A stretch of 64,000 nt of DNA, taken from positions 62,001-126,000 of the forward strand of contig NZ_JACXWX010000013.1 in NCBI RefSeq assembly GCF_014764505.1, read 5' to 3'. The position numbers and the translations under genes were made by a program. Shown here in pieces: positions 17,448-26,400 of the stretch (the first letter of the stretch is position 1; each line of letters opens with the position of its first letter). The notes under the pieces were generated by a model. It saw only the letters and a list, made by a program, of their open reading frames with translations, ran no database searches and was not told the origin of the DNA. Origin of the DNA: Phormidium tenue FACHB-886 (GTDB lineage: Bacteria > Cyanobacteriota > Cyanobacteriia > Elainellales > Elainellaceae).

Positions 17448-18734
17448 TCAGCAGCCTGCCTTCTCAACGAGTTGCCATGAACGCGGCTGATAGTAAAAAC
17501 CGCGATTCATTTTTTCTTGTCCATTCACGGTAAATTTGTATCCCTCATACGCATCCAGAACGTAGAGCGAACCCTCCTTAACGTAGACATTCAAGATATA
17601 GGTGCTGGGAAGCAACCCCAGATGCGGCAAATAGGCACGCAGCTCGTACTCACCTGGTGCAACTTCAAAGGTTTCGCAGTCGTAGGCACTGCTCATGTGT
17701 AGGGCTAAGCCGTTGTCTCGGGTTGGTTGATAAACCGCCAGAAAAAGACTGAGATTGTGGATTTTGCGGTGAGTTTTGCACTTGACGCAGATGTAAGTGG
17801 GTTCACCGCTGGTCAAGGTTTCCAGCAGCCTACCTTCAGCATCTTTGAAGTAAATCGAGACCAAATCGGCTCCGGCACTTTCTGCTGGAGATCGCTCTGG
17901 CAAAAGGAAGGGAATGGCGCTTCGATCCAACCGCTTAACCCCAAACAAATCTTGCTCATACTGATCCATGATCGATCGCGCATCGCCAGCCGCTATCACC
18001 TCCCCTTTGGACAAATACACGGCGGTATCGCAAACGTTGAGGATACCCTGAAAAAAGTGGCTCACTAATACAAACGAAGTACCCTGCTGCAGCAGCTTCG
18101 ACAATTTCCGCTCGCATTTAGACCGAAATCGCACATCCCCGACTGCCAGCACTTCATCGATCAACAGAATGTCTGGATCGGTATGGATGGCACAGGCAAA
18201 CCCTAAGCGGGCCGCCATCCCAGAGCTATAGCTTTGCACTGGTGCATCGATCGCCTCCCCAATTTCGGCAAAATCAACGACTTCATCAAAGCGATCGTTG
18301 ATTTGCTTGGTGCTCAAGCCCAAGATCGACATGTTGGCATAGATGTTTTCCCGTCCGGTCAAAATTGGGCTAAATCCGGCGCCCAGCGCAATCAGCGGGG
18401 CGATTCGTCCTCTCGCTCGAATCGTTCCTGTATCAGGCTTGATCAGCCCGCTGATAATTCGCAGCAGGGTCGTTTTACCGCTGCCGTTCGCTCCCACTAA
18501 GCCCAACGCCTGCCCCTGCCGGAGCTGGAAGCTCACATCCTTGAGCGCCCAAAACTCCTTCGATCGCAGCTGGTCGCTTTGCCGTCGCATCCCCGACAGT
18601 TCTGAACCAATATCCTGAATGCCGTAAAACAGCGATCGCTTTAGACTACGACAAAACTTTTTTGAAACCCCCTCAATCGATAAAACGATCTCACTTTCAG
18701 TTGATCGCGTTGTTTCACTCGGAAATGTCATCAT
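17448..18734 (-). CDS. Polysaccharide ABC transporter ATP-binding protein (Wzt-like)
   Basis: The 428-residue protein is the ATPase of an ABC-type polysaccharide exporter. Walker A is GANGSGKTTLLRI, the signature is YSSGMAARLGFA, and Walker B is ILLIDEVLAVGD, all in the first 250 residues. The roughly 170-residue extension after it, from about 265, is beta-rich and fits the Wzt C-terminal domain, which in O-antigen systems binds the end group of the finished glycan and gates export. This suggests the exported chain has a recognised terminus. The gene overlaps the permease gene by 4 bp; two adjacent ATGs are possible starts. It acts at the inner membrane with the permease. Confidence 0.92.
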   Translation of the reverse strand: MMTFPSETTRSTESEIVLSIEGVSKKFCRSLKRSLFYGIQDIGSELSGMRRQSDQLRSKEFWALKDVSFQLRQGQALGLVGANGSGKTTLLRIISGLIKPDTGTIRARGRIAPLIALGAGFSPILTGRENIYANMSILGLSTKQINDRFDEVVDFAEIGEAIDAPVQSYSSGMAARLGFACAIHTDPDILLIDEVLAVGDVRFRSKCERKLSKLLQQGTSFVLVSHFFQGILNVCDTAVYLSKGEVIAAGDARSIMDQYEQDLFGVKRLDRSAIPFLLPERSPAESAGADLVSIYFKDAEGRLLETLTSGEPTYICVKCKTHRKIHNLSLFLAVYQPTRDNGLALHMSSAYDCETFEVAPGEYELRAYLPHLGLLPSTYILNVYVKEGSLYVLDAYEGYKFTVNGQEKMNRGFYYQPRSWQLVEKAGC

Positions 18735-19702
18735 GCGCTCATTCGCTCAATTACAAACGGCATTGCAACCCGATACACCAGCCAAGCCAACAGCAGCCCC
18801 ACGAGTGCTAGCAGGCTTGCCAGCCAAAACCCAGAAGGGTTAGACATGCCGCCGATCGTGGCTAGATCGCGTACGGCAACCAGCAGCGGCGTAGCAGGAT
18901 TGAGCTGCACCAGGGTCGCAAACCCGCCAGACTGCGGCACTGGATAAATCACAGGGGTCAGGAATAGCCACAGCCCCAACGCCAGCGTCAAGCCCTTAGA
19001 AACGTCTTCGTATAAAGCGGCGATCGGAGCCAGCAGCAAGCCCACTGCAGTTCCCAAGGCGATCAGGTGAACCAGCGCGACCGGAGCCAACAATACCATC
19101 CCCTGCACCGGAATCTTGAACAGCAGGAACAGCCCCACAATTAAAATTAGCTTGATGCCAAAGTTGAAAAAGACCTGCCCCAACTGGGACAAAATGATCG
19201 CCTCACGCGGAAAATTGATCTTTGCTAGCATCGGTTTAGCAGCCACCACCGCTTGAATGGGACCCGCAACTGCCTCACTAAACGTTTGCCACAGCGCCAT
19301 GCTGAACATGACATAGGCAGGATAGGGAATACTCGTCTCACCCACATTGAGGACTTTGGCAGTGCTTGCCAGCGTCAGCCCCAGTGCAGCAACGATCGGC
19401 GGCACAAACGCCCAAAAAATTCCTAAAGCAGACTGCCGATACTGGGCGTTGATATCTCGCACCAGCAGGCGCCACGCTAGCTCTCTGGATGCCAACAGAT
19501 CGCGTCCCATACTGCGAAACAGATGCAAAGGGTGGCGTAAAAGGCTTTCAGGCGTATAGGTAATGTCGAGTGGATTAGCTGGCTCAGTTTTGGACGGGTA
19601 GGATTCTGGTAGAGATGGCTCTGATAGATGCGAATGCCTTGGCATAGCTGACCCTTTTCGCTCACAGATAGAAAGGTGGGCATCAGGAGGTGAAGCAGAC
19701 AA
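18731..19702 (-). CDS. Polysaccharide ABC transporter permease (Wzm-like)
   Basis: The 323-residue membrane protein has six hydrophobic segments after a cytoplasmic N-terminus of about 90 residues and the ABC-2 motif WRLLVRDINAQYRQSALGIFWAF. Similar sequences export O-antigen, teichoic acid or capsule. It is the first gene of the operon, followed by its ATPase and five glycosyltransferases. The first 19 residues are of low complexity and a second ATG at 19645 (MPRHSHL) is an equally plausible start. No strong ribosome site distinguishes them. Confidence 0.9.
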   Translation of the reverse strand: MSASPPDAHLSICERKGSAMPRHSHLSEPSLPESYPSKTEPANPLDITYTPESLLRHPLHLFRSMGRDLLASRELAWRLLVRDINAQYRQSALGIFWAFVPPIVAALGLTLASTAKVLNVGETSIPYPAYVMFSMALWQTFSEAVAGPIQAVVAAKPMLAKINFPREAIILSQLGQVFFNFGIKLILIVGLFLLFKIPVQGMVLLAPVALVHLIALGTAVGLLLAPIAALYEDVSKGLTLALGLWLFLTPVIYPVPQSGGFATLVQLNPATPLLVAVRDLATIGGMSNPSGFWLASLLALVGLLLAWLVYRVAMPFVIERMSA

Positions 19703-20113
19703 TTCAAAAGAATTGCTGTAAGAGAGGCGCTAGCGAAGTAGTAATGCTCTAAACCTGCTGTGGCTTCTTCAAGAAGCTGGCTTTAGTGTGCTTTTCGAAG
19801 AAGCCAACAGCCTATTTGAAACATACGCTCTTAGCGCAGATATTCACGCTCGTGAAACCCGATTGTAAAAATCACTTACATAGAAACACAAGTATTAAAT
19901 AATGCCTTCATGGAAAATACACGCGGATTTTAGCAAGAACCGCTGTGACAACAGGGCAGCAAATTTCTAACGCGAAATCTGCCGAAGTTGTTGGGAACCG
20001 CTGAATTCAGCTCGTCCGAAACATCAGATGAGACCTAGCGGTTCAACTTCCATGTGATCCACTACACACTACAGCATTGCCCGATTGTTTCCAATCCGCT
20101 ACAGCCCCAAGTG
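19703..20113. other. Intergenic region upstream of the Wzm operon
   Basis: This 411-bp gap lies between the operon's first gene and the 3' end of the WD40 kinase gene, which is transcribed toward it. I see no gene or structured RNA. It should hold the promoter of the polysaccharide operon; no clear -10/-35 pair was identified. Confidence 0.5.
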
Positions 20114-21964
20114 CTAAAACATTTGCCAAATCTTTATCGTTTCGTCCGCACTACCACTGACTAACCGATCGCCTGCTGTACTAAAGCTGAGCGCCTTAAC
20201 CCCCCAGGAATGCCCAAATGCACTAAGCCGGTCGCCGGTCTGCAGATCCCAAAGTTTAATGCAGCTATCTTCGCTACCGCTGGCAAAAAATTTGCCGCTC
20301 GGATGCAAAGCAAGACAGTTGATGCGATCGCGGTGCGCCGAAATCACCTTGAGCTGTTCACCAAATTTGCAGTCCCAAATCTTGAGGGTTTTGTCCCAGC
20401 TCGCGCTGATCAGAATGGTGCCATCTGGAGTGAGTGCAAGAGCACTCACTCGATCGACATGTCCCCTCAGCGTTTTTATTACGCGATCCTGTTTGAGATC
20501 CCAAAGGCAAATCGTGCGGTCGTAGCTGCCGCTTACTAAATACTGTCCGGTCTGATCGATTACCAAAGCACTGACTCGCTCCTGGTGCTGCGCCAAGTCT
20601 GCCAACGGTTCATCCGTTTCGGCATCCCAAAGCTGAATTAAGCCGTCGCTGTTGCCGCTTACCAACAGAGCACCATCTGAGTCAAAGGCGATTGCCGAAA
20701 CTGCCCAGCCATTGCTGGGCAAAGTACTAATCAGCTGGCGGTTAGACAAATTCCACAGCTTGACTGTGCCATCGTTGCTGGCGCTAATTAACACTCGCCC
20801 ATCAAAGCCAAATGCCAAGGCGCTAATCCAATCCCGGTGTCCAGCGGTTGACCAAAGCGATCGCCCTGCAAAGGTATGCAGCAGCTCACCCGTCTCTAGC
20901 CGCCACAGTTTGATAGTGCGATCGCTACTGCCGCTTGCCACAATCTGACCATTGGGACTAAGGCTGAGGGCAGTCACCTCTCCTGTATGTCCTATCAACG
21001 TTTGCACACAGCGCCAGCTTGATGGATGGGTGGGTTTTGATGGCAAGCGCTGATGCGATCTACCGTTTGCAGGACGCAAATCTCGCAGTACCTCTGCTGC
21101 CGTTTGATAGCGCTGGCTCACAGCACGCTGCACCAGCTTATCCAAAACCTGCCGCAATTTGCTGCTGACGGGCTGGGGCAAGTATTGCCGCCAGATCCAC
21201 GCATCTTGGCTAACGGAGTACAAGTCAAATGGATGTAGTCCGGTAAGCAAGTGCAAACAAGTCACCCCTAAACTATATAGATCGCTAGCAAATAAGGCTT
21301 TGCCCATTGCTTGCTCTGGCGCAACATATCCGGCGCTGCCAATCACGGTGCCCGTTCTCGCCAGCACTGTTTCAGTCGCATACTTGGATGCACCAAAATC
21401 AACCAGGACCAGCTTGCCGTTTGCTTGCGAGCGTCCGGGACGGATGATGTTTTCTGGCTTGATATCTCGGTGAATCACCTGACGATCGTGAACAAAGCTC
21501 AAGACAGGCAAGATATCTGCCAGCAATTCCCAAATCTGTGCCTCGTTAAACGTTCCAACTTGCGCCAAGATTTCCTCTAAATTGCGCCCCTCAATGTACT
21601 CCTGAATGAGATAGAACGATTCTGTCGATTCAAGGTGGTCTAGCAATCCAGGAATTTGCTGGTGCTGTCCTAACTGCAACAGCAGCTCGATTTCCCGACG
21701 AAACAGGTCAACCGCTTTCGCCGATTCTGATTCAATTTCTCGTGGCAAAAGCTGCTTTATGACGCAAAAAGCAGCGGCAGGCTCTGAACTACCTGCCTTC
21801 TCCTGATCGATCGCTAAAAAGGTGCGCCCAAACCCGCCCTGTCCAATCAGCTCTAAGGCTTGGTAGCGATCGCCCACCCACAGCTTCCACCCACAATTTT
21901 GACAGAATTTCGCATCATCAAGATTACGCGGCTTCTGACAAACAGGGTTAAGGCAGTAAGTCAT
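20114..21964 (-). CDS. Ser/Thr protein kinase with WD40 propeller
   Basis: The 616-residue protein begins with a zinc ribbon (CLNPVC and FCQNCG, residues 4-25), then a Hanks-type kinase domain from about 33 to 300 (LIGQGGFGRTFLA glycine loop, HRDIKPENI near 164, DFGASK, and APEQAMG), and seven WD40 repeats to the C-terminus, each ending in an xLWxL-type strand (IKLWRL, VKLWNL, IQLWDA, ICLWDL, LKIWDC, IKLWDL, IKIWQM). This is a characteristic cyanobacterial architecture. The kinase phosphorylates Ser/Thr on unknown targets and the propeller mediates protein binding. No membrane segment is visible. The start is the ATG of MTYCLNPVCQ. Confidence 0.95.
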   Translation of the reverse strand: MTYCLNPVCQKPRNLDDAKFCQNCGWKLWVGDRYQALELIGQGGFGRTFLAIDQEKAGSSEPAAAFCVIKQLLPREIESESAKAVDLFRREIELLLQLGQHQQIPGLLDHLESTESFYLIQEYIEGRNLEEILAQVGTFNEAQIWELLADILPVLSFVHDRQVIHRDIKPENIIRPGRSQANGKLVLVDFGASKYATETVLARTGTVIGSAGYVAPEQAMGKALFASDLYSLGVTCLHLLTGLHPFDLYSVSQDAWIWRQYLPQPVSSKLRQVLDKLVQRAVSQRYQTAAEVLRDLRPANGRSHQRLPSKPTHPSSWRCVQTLIGHTGEVTALSLSPNGQIVASGSSDRTIKLWRLETGELLHTFAGRSLWSTAGHRDWISALAFGFDGRVLISASNDGTVKLWNLSNRQLISTLPSNGWAVSAIAFDSDGALLVSGNSDGLIQLWDAETDEPLADLAQHQERVSALVIDQTGQYLVSGSYDRTICLWDLKQDRVIKTLRGHVDRVSALALTPDGTILISASWDKTLKIWDCKFGEQLKVISAHRDRINCLALHPSGKFFASGSEDSCIKLWDLQTGDRLSAFGHSWGVKALSFSTAGDRLVSGSADETIKIWQMF

Positions 21965-22049
21965 AAACGAAAAAGCAGAACGGTCTAGCTCTATCTTGAC
22001 ACTGTGATTCGAAATCTTGCTTAATCTTTCCCCACTGCACCGAACATAA

Positions 22050-22077
22050 AATGAGGCGCAGAACGCTGCGCCTCATT
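22050..22077 (-). terminator. Strong intrinsic terminator, minus strand
   Basis: AATGAGGCGCAG (22050-22061) and CTGCGCCTCATT (22066-22077) form a perfect 12-bp stem with a 4-nt loop. Read on the minus strand it is followed by TTATG, continuing the T-rich end of the stem. It ends about 85 bp before the kinase start and would separate that gene from any minus-strand transcript upstream. Confidence 0.6.
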
Positions 22078-22080
22078 AAT

Positions 22081-22283
22081 TGGTCTTTCCACTAGTCGAA
22101 TTTCCAAACCCATTATCCCCGTCCGAGTGCTTATTCAAAGACTCGGAGGTCTTACAGCTAGAGATGTCATCCTTCTCCTAGTACACACAGGCAGTCAGGG
22201 TATTTCACCCTTTCGGAGGATGGTATTCACGCTGTGCAATGGATATTCTTAGAACTATCTGATACCTAAGCAGTTTGTTCGCC
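22081..22283. ncRNA. Candidate structured small RNA, strand unresolved
   Basis: This 200-bp stretch lies between two outward-facing terminator-like hairpins. It contains internal complementarity: CCGAGT...ACTCGG around 22122-22146, AGGGT/ACCCT with a 5-nt loop near 22197-22211, an enclosing CATCC...GGATG pair (22168-22222), and CAAAC/GTTTG near the ends. No coding frame fits. I do not recognise it as tmRNA, RNase P RNA, SRP RNA or a known riboswitch; its length is near that of 6S RNA, but I cannot confirm that. Confidence 0.3.
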
Positions 22284-22312
22284 CGACAGGAGACTGTCGG
22301 GTTTCTTTATAG
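22283..22312 (+). terminator. Intrinsic terminator, plus strand
   Basis: CCCGACAG and CTGTCGGG form an 8-bp stem closed by a GAGA (GNRA-type) loop, followed by TTTCTTTAT on the plus strand. No plus-strand protein gene lies upstream for kilobases, so it points to a plus-strand small RNA ending here. Confidence 0.65.
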
Positions 22313-22580
22313 CAGCAATCTTCATGGTATTCCTCCATGTATGTGGACAGATGCGCCCTACAGTAAACAGCTACAGAAAGCCATAGCTAACAGCTATCCT
22401 GCTTTGACGCGCATCACCAAATTTTGTTCCAACTCTTACCAAAACAGTTTGCAAAACAAGCCCAGACAATTGCCGGTCTAGACTGAAATCAGTAGCCCCG
22501 CTGTGACTTGCACCGTTTCATCTTGGCACATAGCAGTGGAAAACTCAGAAATTAATACTAGGTCTTAACCTAAGCCTTAA

Positions 22581-23201
22581 CTAAGCGGTTGCCTGCACAA
22601 CCCGTAAAGGTTCGGCTAGCGTTTCAGCGATCGCTAAAATACACTTAGCATCCGTGACCATCCAGGCATGTCCACCTACCCATAGCTGACGGTTTTTGCC
22701 AACAGGCATTTCAGAACTGCTAGCAGGCACAATCATTGAATCAAAGGGTGTCCAGAGAGAAGTGAAGTTAATCTGCTCTAAACGGTAGGCATCTCGATTC
22801 AAATCCAGCAGAAACTCACTGCCAATCCGCATTTGGTTTGCACCTAAGTTGGAGCGCAGAAGTGCTGTCCAGGTGCCATTGTGGGGTGAGGCAATTGTGA
22901 TGAACCGCTCGATACGCCGCAGTCCACCTAAGCGCTGTAGATAATAGCGGCTAATGATACCACCCATGCTAAACCCGACTAAATCGATCGGCTGGGCTGG
23001 CTCAAAAGTCTGCTCGACATAATCCAAAACTTGTGCCGCCAGCACTTCTAAACCTGCATCACCATTGCTGGGGTGCAAATCGAGCGTATGAACGTCCCAG
23101 CCCAAGTTTTCCAATGCGGGAGCCATTCGCCAAAAAATGGCATGAGTATCATCAATTCCGTGGATCAGCAGCACTGGGTTGCGATAGGCGGTTCTCATCA
23201 T
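22581..23201 (-). CDS. Alpha/beta hydrolase, lipase-like
   Basis: The 206-residue protein is an alpha/beta hydrolase of the triacylglycerol lipase/PGAP1-like kind: an oxyanion segment NPVLLIHGIDDTHAIFW, the nucleophile elbow GFSMGG (Ser near 78), ITIASPHNGTW after it, and a late GGHAWMVTD with the likely catalytic histidine. These proteins hydrolyse ester bonds of lipids or small esters. There is no signal peptide, so it is probably cytoplasmic or peripheral. It is monocistronic and upstream of a small-RNA-like region. The natural substrate is unknown. Confidence 0.85.
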   Translation of the reverse strand: MMRTAYRNPVLLIHGIDDTHAIFWRMAPALENLGWDVHTLDLHPSNGDAGLEVLAAQVLDYVEQTFEPAQPIDLVGFSMGGIISRYYLQRLGGLRRIERFITIASPHNGTWTALLRSNLGANQMRIGSEFLLDLNRDAYRLEQINFTSLWTPFDSMIVPASSSEMPVGKNRQLWVGGHAWMVTDAKCILAIAETLAEPLRVVQATA

Positions 23202-23378
23202 GGGCAGTTCTCAGCAGCAGTTGGAGATTGGTTCTTCCCTAAGATAAGAGAGCAAAGGATCGATTGCACTATATTTAGGACAGCTAGAGGAATGTCCTCA
23301 TTCTTAGGTCCATTGTTGATTGATTCTAACGGACCAGGGAGCGGTCTTTTGGAATAAATCAAAGCATAGTTGAAACAT

Positions 23379-23412
23379 AAAAAGACGGGGCGAAAACTTC
23401 TGCTTTCACCCC
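23379..23412 (-). terminator. Terminator of the chemotaxis operon
   Basis: On the minus strand a 9-bp stem (23404-23412 with 23387-23395, one G-U pair) with an 8-nt loop is followed by GTCTTTTTATG. It begins about 32 bp after the CheA stop codon and is a good intrinsic terminator for the five-gene operon. Confidence 0.75.
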
Positions 23413-23444
23413 TCCACTCTTCACCGCTAGAGCTAGCTGCTAAC

Positions 23445-26400
23445 TTACTGACTGCTTGTAACCAGCACTTCGCCCTTTAACATGCGCTGCGCTGCATCCA
23501 GCAGCATTTCCTCCAGATAGGGCTTCGTAAAGTAGCCTTTTGCACCAAGCTGAACTGCCATCTGACGATGACGATCGGCTCCCCTAGAGGTCAGCATGGC
23601 GATCGGCAAGTGCATCAAATGTGGATCTTTCTGGATGCGCGACAGCAGTTCTAACCCATCCATGCGTGGCATTTCAATATCGCAGAATACCAGATCGCAG
23701 GGTAACCCCGATCGCAATTTTTCCCAGGCTTCCTGACCGTCGCGGGCTTGCTCCACTCGGTAGCCAACTTTGTTGAACGTCATCGACAGCAGCTCACGAA
23801 CCGTAATTGAGTCGTCCACAATTAGCACCGTTGGTTCGCTCTTGATGTCGAGCATTTCCTGCGGTGGTGCTGCGCCTTTCTCCCACAGCAAGCTGCCCGC
23901 CTCTCGACGGATGCGTCCTTGAGACAGATCAATCAGCTCCAGCACATCCGCGATTGGCATAATTCGCCCATCGCCTAGCACTGTCGCGCCCGCAATACCG
24001 ATTGGCTTAGGAACAGGTCCTTCTAGCTGTTTAATCACAATTTCTTGCTCACCCAACACCTGATCAACCTGGAGCGCTAAGAAGTTCCCGGCGCTGCGGA
24101 GGACAACGATCGAAACGATGTCTTCTTCCTGGTTACCGCCGTAAACACTGCCGCGTCCCAACACGCGGTTAAGCGCTAGCAGTTCGGGCAGCGGCTGGAA
24201 CGGCAGCAACGTATCACGCCAATAAATAGAAGTACGCCCTTGTTCGTCAATTTGAACTCGCTCCTTGGGCACATCCAGCATGTCTTCCACCCCGTCCATG
24301 GGAAAGGCAATGCGAGCGCGGTTGCTGATACAGCACAGCGCTTTAGAGATGCTCAGCGTTAGCGGCAGACGAATGGTAAAGGTTGTACCTTTGCCAATAG
24401 TCGAGTCAATGCTAATAACACCCCGAATTTCGTTGAGGTTGCTCCGCACTACGTCTAAACCAATGCCACGACCGCGCAAATCATCTACCTGGTCAACAGT
24501 ACTGAAGCCGTGGTGGAACAGTAGATCGTAGGTATCTAAGCGGGACATCTCTTTAGACTGGGCAGGCGTAATTACCCCCTTGGCGACTGCTTTTGCCTTA
24601 ACGGCTTCCGGATTAATGCCTGCGCCATCGTCACTGACAGAAATAACCGTCTGGTTACCCTGGTGGAAGGCGCGGATGGTAATTTTTCCGGTGGGCGGTT
24701 TTCCTGCGGCAACACGCTCGGCAGGGGTTTCAATGCCATGCGCAACCGCATTGTTGACTAAGTGCGTCATCGGGTCATACAGCTGCTCGACAATCATCTT
24801 GTCAATCAGCGTATCGCGCCCTTCGATGGTTAGCTCTGCCTGCTTACCGTATTTTAGTGAGTTATCGCGCACACCTCTGGGCAACCGATCGGCAGTTTGG
24901 GCGAAGGGAACCATGCGCGAGCGGGTTAAGCCTTCCTGAAGCTGGGTGGTGATTTGGCGGAAGTTACGCGTCACTTGGTCGCTTTCATCCACCACGAAGT
25001 CAATATCCGAAGCAGATTCTCGCACTCGCACGATCAGCTCGATCATTTCCTGCGACAGCGTATGGAAGCCAGTAAAGCGATCCATCTCCAGTGCATCAAA
25101 GCTCATGCCTGTAGCATGGTTGCTTTGCACCGTCGAGAAACTGCTACCCTGCGACGAGAGCTGGTAGCTACGGCGATTGGAGAGCAATGAACTTTCCAGT
25201 AGCGATCGCTCATACAGGTCCCGCATTCGTTGCCCCACGTCACTCAACTGCTGCACCTGATACAGCAGATTGTCGAGAAACTGCCGTAGCCTTTCCTGGG
25301 CTTGCTCCAGACTATTACGGTTGACAACCATTTCCCCAACCAGGTTATTGAGATTGTCAAGATGTTTAACTGATACCCGCATCGTCTGGTCGCCTAGTGT
25401 GTTGCGGCGCTGAGGACGACGATTCGCTGTACTAGAGACTGGGCGATTCCCTCTCGCCGCAGTTGTTCCTCCTAACTTCTGATCGGCGTCTTTCAGCAAG
25501 TCTTCCAGGTCGCCAAACTCATCTTCTGTATTGGGAGGAGAAGAAATAGGGAAGGTAGGCGATGCCGTTTCGTCGTCCAGCATTGAGTCAAGATCAGCAG
25601 AGTCTTCGACAGCAAATGCAGCTACGGCAGGCGCTTCCTCCAGCAAGGCATCAAGATCGGCAAAATCATCACTGCTAGAGAAAATTGGAGCAGCGGAAAC
25701 CACTTCTTCCTCTAGTAGCGCATCTAGGTCAGTAAAATCATCAGCTGCATTCAAGAAATCATCAGCTGCGCTCAAGGACGAAGACTCTACGGGCGAAGAT
25801 TCTATTGCTGATGCTTCATCCAGTAGGCTATCTAGACTGGCGAAGTCATCTGTCGTCGCTGGAGGCTCGCTGGAGTCCTCCAAATCGCTTGTCAAAGTGA
25901 AATTAGCAGCTTCATCTAATACAAGTGCTTCATCTAAATTGTTTTCCCATAAATCATTTTCCCACTCAAAGGGTGAGCCGGCAGGAGTGATCGCCTCTAG
26001 CGGCTCAACGTTAAGCTCCGAGCTAGGTATAGCGAGCTCACTACCTAGAGTTAAATCAAAACTCTCTTGTGCAATCATCGCTTCTGCTGTATTCGAAGCT
26101 GTATTTGCCGGAAAGTCCGTTGCTTGATCGAGGTTGATATCTAAAGCGATCGCATCAGATTCGTCTAGAGTTAAATCAAAATTCTCTAGCGAAAAATCTT
26201 GCGTTGCTTGTGTGCCATCAACTAGTAAATCATCTAGTTCTAGGCGGTCTTGACTATCTGTGCCAAGCTCGGCGGCATCAAGTACTTCAGGTTGAAACAA
26301 TCCTTCTTCTAAAGGCTGTTCTACCTCACTAAGCGTTAGTCCTACATCATTTTGAAACAGATTCGCTAGGTCGTTCTCCATTGAGGCTGCATCAACAGCA

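Larger units (their letters stand above)
21965..22580. other. Long intergenic region with RNA signals
   Basis: This 616-bp gap upstream of the kinase gene has no credible coding frame. Between 22046 and 22312 it carries two strong hairpins and internal pairing that suggest one or more small RNAs (see separate entries). The rest (22320-22580), downstream of the lipase gene, is featureless AT-rich DNA. Confidence 0.5.

Noticed and set aside
22081-22283. Identification of the structured region as TPP riboswitch, SRP RNA or RNase P RNA
   Set aside because: Their hallmark conserved sequences are absent on both strands, so no name is assigned.
25531-26127. A 198-residue serine-rich open frame on the plus strand inside cheA
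   Set aside because: It is the antisense of the acidic, repeat-rich CheA linker. Asp/Glu/Leu/Ser codons read backwards give few stops and many Ser codons, so an open frame arises without coding pressure. No start signal or homology.
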